Assembly: GCA_012735505.1 (NCBI GenBank)
Contig: JAAYHE010000062.1
Span: forward strand, 1-44,910
From: Bacillota bacterium
Lineage (GTDB): Bacteria > Bacillota > UBA994 > UBA5500
DNA length: 44,910 nucleotides
Direction of reading: 5' to 3'
Below the pieces are notes generated by a model. That model made no database searches and had not been told where the DNA came from. It saw only the letters and a list, made by a program, of their open reading frames with translations. Below, piece after piece: positions 8,716 to 15,619 of this stretch. The translations under genes were made by a program, and so were the position numbers. Position 1 is the stretch's first letter. The number at the start of each line of letters is the position of its first letter.

Positions 8716-8745
8716 GTGCATAAACAGTTTTAATATGAAGACATG

Positions 8746-8774
8746 TTGTTTAACCTATAAAGCAATCATATAAT
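8746..8774 (+). promoter_or_regulatory. Sigma-A-type promoter for the leader-DUF3343-desulfurase unit
   Basis: TTGTTT (8746-8751), a 17-base spacer and a perfect TATAAT (8769-8774). It is divergent from the exporter promoter and leaves a leader of roughly 75 bases before the 30-residue cistron. A weaker second option, TTGAAG near 8808, lies closer to the gene. Confidence 0.7.
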
Positions 8775-8857
8775 GGGTATGACATGGTGAATGAAGCACG
8801 CGGTATGATTGAAGTTAAGTAGAAACCCAAGATTATAGGCAAGGAGGTTAGAGCTTA

Positions 8858-8950
8858 ATGCACAACACAAGCAGCCCTCTGCAGCATAGGCTCAAATTAA
8901 TGGGCCTAATGCTAGCAAGTGGCAGATTAGCATTAAGCTTTAAAGGATGA
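8858..8950 (+). CDS. 30-residue leader peptide coupled to the DUF3343 gene
   Basis: A short open frame starts with ATG at 8858, with a strong AAGGAGG ten bases before it. It encodes 30 residues, MHNTSSPLQHRLKLMGLML and then ASGRLALSFKG, rich in leucine and with no cysteine. Its TGA stop overlaps the next gene's ATG as ATGA (8947-8950). The downstream gene has no properly spaced ribosome binding site, since AAAGG directly abuts its ATG. Translation of the downstream gene is therefore expected to depend on ribosomes ending here. A hairpin (8907-8935) lies inside the last third of the frame. I see no family match; the peptide may matter only through its translation. Confidence rests on the ribosome binding site and the overlap. 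Confidence 0.6.
   Translation: MHNTSSPLQHRLKLMGLMLASGRLALSFKG
8907..8935 (+). promoter_or_regulatory. Hairpin just upstream of the DUF3343 start
   Basis: A perfect 8-bp stem, TAATGCTA (8907-8914) with TAGCATTA (8928-8935), has a 13-base loop. It ends 11 bases before the DUF3343 ATG and would be opened by ribosomes translating the leader cistron. Confidence 0.5.
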
Positions 8951-9189
8951 CAACTAAACCAGAGCTATATGTAATTACCTTTCACTCGACCTATTGGGCA
9001 TTTGAAGCCGAAACAGTATTGCAAGAGCACGGTTTCCAATGCCGTTTGCGGCCGGTGCCCCGGGAGTTTAGTTCCTCTTGTGGCATCTGCGCCGAAGTAT
9101 TAGCTGAAGATATGGAAGAAATTTTGGCCATCCTGCAAGAGCAGGGACTGGAACACGACGCTACTTATGGACCATTGAAAGGAAGATAA
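8947..9189 (+). CDS. DUF3343 putative Se/S carrier-like protein
   Basis: An 80-residue protein of the DUF3343 family. It has the usual opening (ELYVITFHSTYWAFEAETVL), a beta-alpha-beta ferredoxin-like size and the family motif PREFSSSCGIC, with two cysteines at about residues 45 and 48. The family is proposed to carry sulfur or selenium on the conserved cysteine, partly because its genes lie beside cysteine-desulfurase-like and selenium genes. That fits here: the desulfurase-like gene begins two bases after this stop. The start ATG overlaps the leader cistron stop as ATGA. The carrier role is inference from family and neighbours. Confidence 0.85.
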   Translation: MTTKPELYVITFHSTYWAFEAETVLQEHGFQCRLRPVPREFSSSCGICAEVLAEDMEEILAILQEQGLEHDATYGPLKGR

Positions 9190-9191
9190 AA

Positions 9192-10328
9192 TTGAAACAA
9201 CTATATCTTGATCATGCTGCCACATCTTGGCCTAAACCAGAAGCGGTTAAAACCGCTATGCTGCGGGCCTTAGAGCAGTCGGGCAACCCCGGCCGCTCGG
9301 GCCATCGCCTGTCGCTGGATGCAGCCCGCTTCATTCACAAAGCGCGCCATACGGTGAGCAAGTTCTTTAATGCTACTAGCTCCACACAAATTGTCTTTAC
9401 TTTAAATGCAACCGATGCCCTCAATATGGCTATTAAGGGCCTAGTCAAAGCAGGTGATCATGTTATCACCACCTGCCTCGAACATAATTCGGTTCTGCGG
9501 CCGCTGTTTGCTCTGCAAAAGGCCGGGCAGATCGAGCTCACAGTCTTGGAGCTACAAGACGGCACAGTACAGCCGGAACAATTTGCCCAAGCCATGCAGC
9601 CTCACACAGCCCTAGTCGCCATGACCCACGCCTCCAACGTGACCGGGGCTGTTATCGATGTAGCCACCGTCAGTCAAATTTGCCAAGAGCGAGGTGTGAA
9701 ACTGCTAGTAGACGCCTCGCAGACGGCCGGAGTGCTGCCTATCGATGTGCAAGCCCTCGACCTGGCAGTTATGGCCTGCAGTGGGCACAAGAGCCTGCTC
9801 GGCCCCCAAGGAACCGGTGTGCTCTATGTGCGACCCGATATCGAGCTTGCTTTCTGGCGAGAAGGCGGTACCGGCAGTATTTCTCACGAAGTGTACCAGC
9901 CGGCCTTTATGCCCGACCGCATGGAAGCCGGCACACCTAACACCATCGGCATTGCCGGGCTGGGCGCAGGCGTCGAGTTTCTGCAGCAAGTAGGGCTAGA
10001 AACGATTAGCCAAGGCGAAAAAGCCCTAGCTGCACGCTTGCGTCAAGGTCTACGCCAAATTAAAGGCTTAACCGTCTATGGGCCAGAAAGCGGCGTAGGT
10101 GTAGTATCGGTTAACTTAGAGGGCTTCGATTCGGCCGAACTGTCGGTACGGCTCGAACGCGACTATGGCATTCTAACCCGCCCTGGCCTCCATTGTGCCC
10201 CGTTAGCCCATCAGGCCATCGGCACCTATCCCCACGGCACAACCCGCATTAGCGTCGGCTATTCCACTACCGAAGACGAGGTAGATGCGGTAATCGAGGC
10301 CTTAAGCGAGTTGGCAAAGGCAAAATAA
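9192..10328 (+). CDS. Cysteine desulfurase-like aminotransferase class V (PLP)
   Basis: A 378-residue PLP enzyme of the NifS/SufS fold, close to the subgroup of desulfurase-related proteins found beside DUF3343. It opens with the desulfurase signature YLDHAATSWPKP. The PLP-binding lysine is in SGHKSLLGPQGTG, with the upstream Asp in LLVDASQTAG. A possible sulfur-accepting cysteine lies in RPGLHCAPLAH, followed by TTRISVGYSTTEDEV. The TTG start has a GGAAG five to six bases upstream, and the gene starts two bases after the DUF3343 stop. It likely removes sulfur or selenium from cysteine or selenocysteine and passes it to the small partner; the substrate and acceptor are not proven. A long hairpin follows the stop. 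Confidence 0.9.
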   Translation: MKQLYLDHAATSWPKPEAVKTAMLRALEQSGNPGRSGHRLSLDAARFIHKARHTVSKFFNATSSTQIVFTLNATDALNMAIKGLVKAGDHVITTCLEHNSVLRPLFALQKAGQIELTVLELQDGTVQPEQFAQAMQPHTALVAMTHASNVTGAVIDVATVSQICQERGVKLLVDASQTAGVLPIDVQALDLAVMACSGHKSLLGPQGTGVLYVRPDIELAFWREGGTGSISHEVYQPAFMPDRMEAGTPNTIGIAGLGAGVEFLQQVGLETISQGEKALAARLRQGLRQIKGLTVYGPESGVGVVSVNLEGFDSAELSVRLERDYGILTRPGLHCAPLAHQAIGTYPHGTTRISVGYSTTEDEVDAVIEALSELAKAK

Positions 10329-10334
10329 CGAATA

Positions 10335-10383
10335 AGGGGACGGCTCTATTCGCTTACGACGATAGCGAATACAGCCGTCCCCT
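10335..10383. terminator. Long palindrome between convergent genes (REP-like or terminator)
   Basis: The left arm AGGGGACGGCTCTATTCGCT pairs with AGCGAATACAGCCGTCCCCT at the right end with one mismatch, giving a 20-bp stem and a 9-base loop. It sits between the stop codons of two convergent genes and has no long T-run. The GGGGACGG start resembles REP palindromes linked to RAYT transposases in other Firmicutes, a comparison made from memory. It would terminate or stabilise transcripts from both sides. Confidence 0.7.
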
Positions 10384-10387
10384 AAAT

Positions 10388-10678
10388 TTATGCAGAACAA
10401 TAAAGCTCCTTCAGCAACTCGATAACTGCCTCTACCCGTTTATCGCTGATAAAATAGGTAACCCACTGCCCACTCCTGGTGGACTCTACAATGCGGTGGG
10501 CCTTCAAGAGGGCCAAATGTTGTGACAGAGCCGGCTGGCTGATGGCGCCTATTTTTTCACAGAGTTGACTGACCGCTAGTGGCCCTTCCATGAGAGTACA
10601 CAAAATGAGCAAGCGGTTTTCATTAGCCAAAACCTTAAGTAGCTCAGCTAGCTGCTTGGCTTGGGCTTCTAACTTCAT
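10388..10678 (-). CDS. ArsR-family transcriptional regulator
   Basis: A winged-helix regulator of about 96 residues. It opens with the ArsR-type LAELLKVLANENRLLILCTL; the recognition helix is in SQPALSQHLALLKAH and the wing is SGQWVTYFIS. The usual metal-binding ELCVCDL box at the alpha-3 helix is replaced by SQLCEKIG with one cysteine, and a second cysteine sits at the C-terminus (LYCSA), so a redox or thiol signal is possible. An ATG at 10687 lies inside the ribosome binding site, so the ATG at 10678 is preferred, with GGAAGG about nine bases upstream. The start lies inside the 3' end of the membrane-protein gene. It probably controls its own operon. Confidence 0.9.
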   Translation of the reverse strand: MKLEAQAKQLAELLKVLANENRLLILCTLMEGPLAVSQLCEKIGAISQPALSQHLALLKAHRIVESTRSGQWVTYFISDKRVEAVIELLKELYCSA

Positions 10679-11258
10679 AGACAGCATCCTTCCCGTGTTT
10701 TAGCTTACAGATGGTGTGCGTCATGGTACCCATGGGACAGTAAACACACCAAGAGCGGGGCTTGAACAAGGCCATGGTGATCAGGGCCAAGATGGTTGAG
10801 GTCAGCATAAGGCTGTAAAAACCAAAGGCAAATTGGGCCACCCAAGGAGCCACCAGCGAAGTGTTGGCCCAATGCCAAGGCAGCTTGAAGGTCCACAACA
10901 GGGTAACTACTTCCCGCAAGCTCTTGGCACCGGCGAATACCAGATAGGTGGTAAATAACATGTTAGAAAACATGGCCAGAAAGAACAGGAGAAATCCATA
11001 ACGGAACCAGCTAGACCTCAGCCAGGCGGGGATGTCTTTATTACGCGATAGTCCCAGTTTGCCTCCCAGCAGCTGCAGCAACTGTCCGCGCCCGCAGTAG
11101 GTGTTGCAATAGCCTTTAGTGCCCTGGATTGCAGCAATCAGGAGGGGCACCAAGAAACAAATCAGGCCTAGCCAGGCAAAAAGGATGTTAATAAAACCCA
11201 GGACGAGATACAAGGCCGATGCTACCCATAAATAATCATGCCACCGTTTCGCTTTCAT
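10644..11258 (-). CDS. Polytopic membrane protein with two CxxxC/CxxC cluster-like motifs
   Basis: A 204-residue membrane protein with about five hydrophobic helices. Two cysteine pairs flank the helix bundle: GYCNTYCGRGQ near residue 50 and WCVYCPMGTMTH near residue 172. Paired motifs of this form occur in NapH/NosR/CcoG-like proteins and their relatives (Fer4_5-type), where they bind iron-sulfur clusters or carry electrons across the membrane. Here the four-cysteine sets are short, so a cluster is likely but not certain. The gene overlaps the upstream ferredoxin gene by 23 bases and the downstream ArsR gene by about 35, indicating tight co-expression. The neighbouring ferredoxin is the obvious electron partner. 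Confidence 0.8.
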   Translation of the reverse strand: MKAKRWHDYLWVASALYLVLGFINILFAWLGLICFLVPLLIAAIQGTKGYCNTYCGRGQLLQLLGGKLGLSRNKDIPAWLRSSWFRYGFLLFFLAMFSNMLFTTYLVFAGAKSLREVVTLLWTFKLPWHWANTSLVAPWVAQFAFGFYSLMLTSTILALITMALFKPRSWCVYCPMGTMTHTICKLKHGKDAVYEVRSPSQAAS

Positions 11259-11472
11259 TAGCCTCCACCCCCTTCTCTCGCCTGCTAATAGTGATCACCG
11301 ACGCCGGACAAGCGAGGCTGCACTTGCCACAACCCACGCACTTGCTCGCGTCTACCTGAGCAATGATTCCCTTAATAATTGTGATGGCACCTAAGGGACA
11401 AGCCTGAATACAGGTGCCACAGGCCACACAGTCGGGACCCACTACGGCTAACCTCTTGCTTTTCTTCAACAT
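11236..11472 (-). CDS. 2[4Fe-4S] ferredoxin
   Basis: A 78-residue ferredoxin with two complete CxxCxxCxxxCP sets: DCVACGTCIQACP and KCVGCGKCSLACP, separated by about 20 residues. It has a positively charged N-terminus (LKKSKRLAVVG) and an acidic tail. It is the first gene of a three-gene operon with a cluster-bearing membrane protein and an ArsR regulator, and likely transfers electrons to or from the membrane protein. The ATG has AGGGGTGG upstream. A promoter and a dyad that could be the ArsR operator lie at 11489-11542. Confidence 0.95.
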   Translation of the reverse strand: MLKKSKRLAVVGPDCVACGTCIQACPLGAITIIKGIIAQVDASKCVGCGKCSLACPASVITISRREKGVEANESETVA

Positions 11473-11488
11473 TTGCCACCCCTATTCG

Positions 11489-11502
11489 GATATTTAGATA
11501 TC
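11489..11502 (-). promoter_or_regulatory. Candidate ArsR operator dyad
   Basis: The near-palindrome GATATTTAGATATC lies just downstream of the promoter -10 and about 16 bases before the ferredoxin start. Size and position suit an autoregulatory ArsR site. This is inference; no footprint exists. Confidence 0.45.
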
Positions 11503-11512
11503 AGCATATCCT

Positions 11513-11542
11513 AATATACAAGGTAGACAAGCTCGTTGTCAA
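11513..11542 (-). promoter_or_regulatory. Promoter of the ferredoxin-membrane protein-ArsR operon
   Basis: On the minus strand a perfect TTGACA (11542-11537), an 18-base spacer and TATATT (11518-11513). Confidence 0.75.
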
Positions 11543-11544
11543 GC

Positions 11545-11580
11545 AAAAAACAGGGGTGAACCTTGTATCTCACCCCTGTT
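11545..11580 (-). terminator. Terminator of the YhaO/YhaN-like operon
   Basis: The stem ACAGGGGTGA (11550-11559) pairs with TCACCCCTGT (11570-11579). On the minus strand it is followed by TTTTTTGC. It directly borders the promoter of the ferredoxin operon. Confidence 0.88.
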
Positions 11581-11608
11581 AGTTATTTAGATAGGTCTAA
11601 CTCGAAAG

Positions 11609-14269
11609 TCAGTTGACCCAATCAGCAAATGATTGGGTGTGGGTCAGGAGCCAGACTTGCCGCCCTTCGGCCACTGTAGTAGTCAGGGTCTGGCGGATAC
11701 GCTCTAGGCGCTCGCTGTCGCAGTTGACAAAGGGATCGTCGAGAATCAGTGGCAGTCGCACGGCTTCTGCCAGCAAGTCGGCAATAGCCAAGCGCAAGCT
11801 CAAATAAAGCTGGTCTTGTGCCCCCTGGCTTAATTGGACCGGGTGAATTGTCTGCCCGGCTTCCCCCCGCAAGGAAACGGCAAAATCGGCATCGAGTTCG
11901 ACTTTACGTTCGGCTTGACCAGTAATACTGCCAAAGTAATGGCTAGCTTGCTCTGCCAAGCGCTCGCGATGGGTAGCCGCATATTCTACCCGGGCTGCTT
12001 CTAGCTCGCGATAGGCTAAGCCTAATGCCTCCACTTCTAGCTGGAGGCGTTTTTCTTCTTGGCGCAATTCCTGCAAGCGGTTTTCTGCCACGGCAATATT
12101 GATCGGTTCTTGCCCCTCCAGCTGGGCTTGGCGTCGTAACAGATTTTGTTCCTCGCCTTGCAGTGCCTCAATTTGGCGCCGTAACCCTGCCACTTCAGCC
12201 TCTAATTGCCTATACCAGCTATGCAACTCGTCGGGCTGCTGGCTGGTATCGATGGGCGGCAAGCCAGGATTTTCGTCGATCAAAGTCTGCCAAGCTAGGC
12301 GGATGGTAGCTAGGTCATTGCCCACTTGTAGAGCCAAGCGCTCTAAGTCTGCCAAATCGGTTACCTGGTGAGCGTGCCAAATTCCTGCCTGCTCCTGCGC
12401 CAGCCCATCCAGTTGCCGCTGTAGCTGTTGATAAGCTGCGTAACGTTGCCGCAGGTCCTTCCAGCTGGTAACCCCTTCCCCCTGCTCTGCCAATAGTAAT
12501 TTAGCCTGTTCTAGCTGCTCCCGCAAAGCTTTTATTTGCCGGTTGGTGCTTGTTAGCTGTTCTTCCACCCGCTTGCGGGCACTCGCCTCGGTTTCTTGCA
12601 GTTCCCCCATATTATCTAGCCAACCTGCTTGTGTTGCTTCTGCTTTGGCCAAGCGGCTACTACTTTCAGCCAGCGCTTCGGCTGTCGGCCGGGTGTGGGC
12701 ACATTGCACCAGCCGTTCTAGCAACTGCTTCGCCTGTTCCAACTCTGCTGGTTCGAGGGTAGCTAAAGTGCCTAAAACAGGATCTTGTACTGGGGCTGGC
12801 TCCCCTCGCCCTTGTAACAACCAGGGCAAGCCCCATCCTAGGGCCAGCAAGGCTAAACTAACTCCCCAGCCAACTGCACCGGCCTGCCGCCCCCAGCCGA
12901 GGTAGCTGACGATGGCTAGTAAGACGCCTAAGAAACGGCTAGCCCAGGCAACGGTTCTTTGCCGCTTGCTAGCGGCTTGACGCCGGCTGCTGGCACCGCC
13001 AGTCTGGATATAGGATTCCACTGCTCTGAGCAGAGTAGCTGGTTCTACTGTCAGGGCCCCAAAACGCTGCTCGTAATCTGCCTGTGCTTCCTCATAGGCG
13101 GCTGCCCCGGCAATCAGGGCGTCATGTTGGGCCCGAGCTTGCCTAAGAGCTGCGGCCAGCTCCTGCGTGCGAGCCTGCCGCTCAGCTAGTTTCTTAGCTT
13201 GCTCCTTTTCTAGTTGCTCCAATTCTTGCTTTAGTCTCTCCTGCTCCTGTTGCAGCCGCTCTAACTCTCGCTCCTGCTCCACCAAACGCTCGAGGCGGGC
13301 ACCCCAGTCGTGGCCTGCAGCCTCGAAGACAGCATAATCCGCCAATTGCTGCCGCAAGCTCTCGCCTTCACGTTCGAGATCGCGTGCCCGGCGTAAAGAT
13401 TTTTCCACCCGTGCTTGCTGCTGGAAAGCACGGTCATATCGCTCTTGCTGGGTGCGCCATCTAGTCCAGGCCTGCAAGACGCCTGCTTTCGTTTCCAGCT
13501 CTTTCTCAACTTGCTCATGTTCTCGCCTCAGCTCAACTAAGCGAGCCTGCACCTCTTGCAATTCGGCAACGCTCGTCTGCCCCGCAGTTATTTGCCACTC
13601 TAGATATACTATTTCCGCCTGTATTTCCTCCAGCTGCCGATCTTTGTTGCCACCGCGAGACCTACCCAAGGGCCTGCCGTAATGCCGGGTAATTTCTCTC
13701 AGCTGGTTTTCTAAGCGCCCCGCCACATCCGCAGCCCTGCCTCCGCCTGCACCCGCCAATAGTCCTTGCACAGCCGCGTCAAGATCGTTGGGGCTCGGCA
13801 GAGGTTGGGTTAAGCAAAAGGTAGATAAAAACAGATCTAAAGAAGCAACCCCAAATAACTCTTGTAACATCTGGCGATAACCCAGAAAAGGGCGAGAGGC
13901 GTTAGGATTATCTACGCCCGAAGCTTTCTCTATCTCTGCCCATTGCCCATTCTTCTGTTGGCGCAAGGTGACTTTGTGGGTGGCAAAGTCGCGGGTCAGA
14001 TGATATTCCTGCTGGTCTACAGCAAAATATAGCTCGCCATCAAACCGGGGTGGGTCGTCCCAGTTACGATAACGGGCCTGACCAAACTTGGTGGGATCGC
14101 TACTTGCTGGTAAGCCAAAGATAATGGCTGCCAGCCCCGCCACCAAAGTCGATTTACCGCTTTCGTTAGGGAGTACTAAGAGGCTGTTGGTATGGAGATC
14201 AATAGCAAATTCATCGTGGAAGCAACCGAAACCTCGGAGAATGAGACGTCGCCAGTAAACGGTAGCCAT
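11609..14269 (-). CDS. SbcC/Rad50-like ATPase (YhaN type)
   Basis: An 886-residue SMC-like ATPase. The N-terminal Walker A is LPNESGKSTLVAG at about residues 33-45. Long coiled-coil arms cover about 190-430 and 520-780. The C-terminal half holds the signature-like LSQGAQDQLYLSLRLA and Walker B LPLILDDPF, followed by a His-loop in WLLTHTQ. Between the arms, about residues 435-490, are two hydrophobic segments where Rad50 has its zinc hook; no CxxC hook is present. B. subtilis YhaN is of this type. The gene starts directly after the stop of the nuclease gene (TAAATG), so the two subunits are coupled. The complex probably processes DNA ends; the hydrophobic hinge suggests membrane contact. Confidence 0.88.
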   Translation of the reverse strand: MATVYWRRLILRGFGCFHDEFAIDLHTNSLLVLPNESGKSTLVAGLAAIIFGLPASSDPTKFGQARYRNWDDPPRFDGELYFAVDQQEYHLTRDFATHKVTLRQQKNGQWAEIEKASGVDNPNASRPFLGYRQMLQELFGVASLDLFLSTFCLTQPLPSPNDLDAAVQGLLAGAGGGRAADVAGRLENQLREITRHYGRPLGRSRGGNKDRQLEEIQAEIVYLEWQITAGQTSVAELQEVQARLVELRREHEQVEKELETKAGVLQAWTRWRTQQERYDRAFQQQARVEKSLRRARDLEREGESLRQQLADYAVFEAAGHDWGARLERLVEQERELERLQQEQERLKQELEQLEKEQAKKLAERQARTQELAAALRQARAQHDALIAGAAAYEEAQADYEQRFGALTVEPATLLRAVESYIQTGGASSRRQAASKRQRTVAWASRFLGVLLAIVSYLGWGRQAGAVGWGVSLALLALGWGLPWLLQGRGEPAPVQDPVLGTLATLEPAELEQAKQLLERLVQCAHTRPTAEALAESSSRLAKAEATQAGWLDNMGELQETEASARKRVEEQLTSTNRQIKALREQLEQAKLLLAEQGEGVTSWKDLRQRYAAYQQLQRQLDGLAQEQAGIWHAHQVTDLADLERLALQVGNDLATIRLAWQTLIDENPGLPPIDTSQQPDELHSWYRQLEAEVAGLRRQIEALQGEEQNLLRRQAQLEGQEPINIAVAENRLQELRQEEKRLQLEVEALGLAYRELEAARVEYAATHRERLAEQASHYFGSITGQAERKVELDADFAVSLRGEAGQTIHPVQLSQGAQDQLYLSLRLAIADLLAEAVRLPLILDDPFVNCDSERLERIRQTLTTTVAEGRQVWLLTHTQSFADWVN

Positions 14270-15394
14270 TTATTCACCCCCCTGCAAAAAGGCCGCCATG
14301 CCCCGCCGCAAAGCAAGTTCTATTACTTCCCGCTCGCTGGCGTCGTTTGCAGTCTGCAGCTGCTCTTGCAAACGCCTGACAAAATGTCCGCGCACTGTCT
14401 TTTCCTTGGCCCAGCTTTCCAAGAGGCCGTCGGCTAAATGGAGCGACGTATCCACCACCTCTAGGTGATAAAAATGCCGCTCCAACCGGCTCGCGATCGT
14501 CTTTGGCTCTAGCAGAAAACCAGCCGCACCAGTTAGCTCTACTCGCAGCAGCAGGTTAGGATCGGCCAGTTCTTCGATGGCTGCTATTACTGCCTCCTGG
14601 CTATCCCAACGCCCAACATCCAGCTCGACCACCCGGTGGTCAACCTCCTCCCAGGGCAGCAGCTCAACCCTGGCTGCGCCCGACTGTAAAGTGACCAAGG
14701 TGAGCTGACCACAGCCGATATCACTAAAACCCTTGCTCCTGATAGCGCCGGCATAGGCCATAGTGGTGCCGCCCACCTGTAACTGCTGGGGACGATGGAA
14801 ATGACCTAAGGCGACATAATCGTAACCGGCCCCCGCTAGCAGTTTGCTAGATAGGGGTAGCCCCCGCTCGTCGGTCTCCCAGTCGAGGGAGCCATGAAAG
14901 GCTGCCAAATGTATGCCTTCGCCTGCCACCCGCGGGTAGGGTTGTAAGTAACCATTAATTTTAGTAAGCCCGCCGGTATAGGCCAGGCTGTAGAAGTATA
15001 CCGGCTGCCCCTTGATGGTAAGTTCCAGGGGCGCCTCGGGCATGGGGTTGGTGACCAAGATACCGGGCCATTCCTCACGATGGCGCTGGAAAACCGAGTC
15101 GTGGTAGGTAATTTCATCGTGATTGCCAGGAACGGTGATCACCGTCAGGCCAGCCCTCTCCCAGGCCGTCAATTCGGCTATAGTTTTTTGGACAAGGCTC
15201 TCTTGGGGCCGATGTGTCTCAAAGAGGTCGCCCACGATCAGCACCAGATCTAGGTCTTGTTTATGGCCTATTATCCAAGCTGTCAGTTGCTCTAGTAGCT
15301 GATCACGCTTGCTAGCATACTCGGCACTCTTTCTATCCAGCCAGCGTGCCGTCCAGCCTAAATGTAAGTCGGCCAAGTGTAAACATCTGAGCAA
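14270..15394 (-). CDS. SbcD/Mre11-like metallophosphoesterase nuclease (YhaO type)
   Basis: A calcineurin-like phosphoesterase of 374 residues. All metal-binding motifs are visible in order: HLADLHLG, VGDLFE, PGNHDE, AFHGSL and ALGHFHRP. It is the nuclease partner of the ATPase encoded next. An ATG at 15451 adds 19 residues, but I prefer the TTG at 15394: AAAGGAGG sits seven bases upstream of it, and the motif HLADLHLG then begins where the family usually begins. The expected role is 3'-5' exonuclease or endonuclease activity on DNA ends in repair. Confidence 0.9.
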   Translation of the reverse strand: MLRCLHLADLHLGWTARWLDRKSAEYASKRDQLLEQLTAWIIGHKQDLDLVLIVGDLFETHRPQESLVQKTIAELTAWERAGLTVITVPGNHDEITYHDSVFQRHREEWPGILVTNPMPEAPLELTIKGQPVYFYSLAYTGGLTKINGYLQPYPRVAGEGIHLAAFHGSLDWETDERGLPLSSKLLAGAGYDYVALGHFHRPQQLQVGGTTMAYAGAIRSKGFSDIGCGQLTLVTLQSGAARVELLPWEEVDHRVVELDVGRWDSQEAVIAAIEELADPNLLLRVELTGAAGFLLEPKTIASRLERHFYHLEVVDTSLHLADGLLESWAKEKTVRGHFVRRLQEQLQTANDASEREVIELALRRGMAAFLQGGE

Positions 15395-15581
15395 ACAATC
15401 GCCTCCTTTTCTCCCTTTTCTCGTACATATGTTTCTGCAACTCTCTTGCATATTGGACTCGCAAATGCCGATTTCCTGCTTAATAACTAGGAATTTAAGC
15501 TACCACTAGGTAAGGCATAAACCTCCAGCAAGGCTCCGCTTTGCTAGAATTTACTCTTAGACCCAAACTAGGTATTGCCTG

Positions 15582-15587
15582 TATAAT
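15582..15587 (+). promoter_or_regulatory. -10 box upstream of the NlpC/P60-like gene
   Basis: A perfect TATAAT lies 32 bases before the ATG. The -35 is weak (TAGACC at an 18-base spacing or TTAGAC at 19). Confidence 0.4.
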
Positions 15588-15619
15588 TTAGATAGCAGAA
15601 TACATAGGAGACTAGATAG

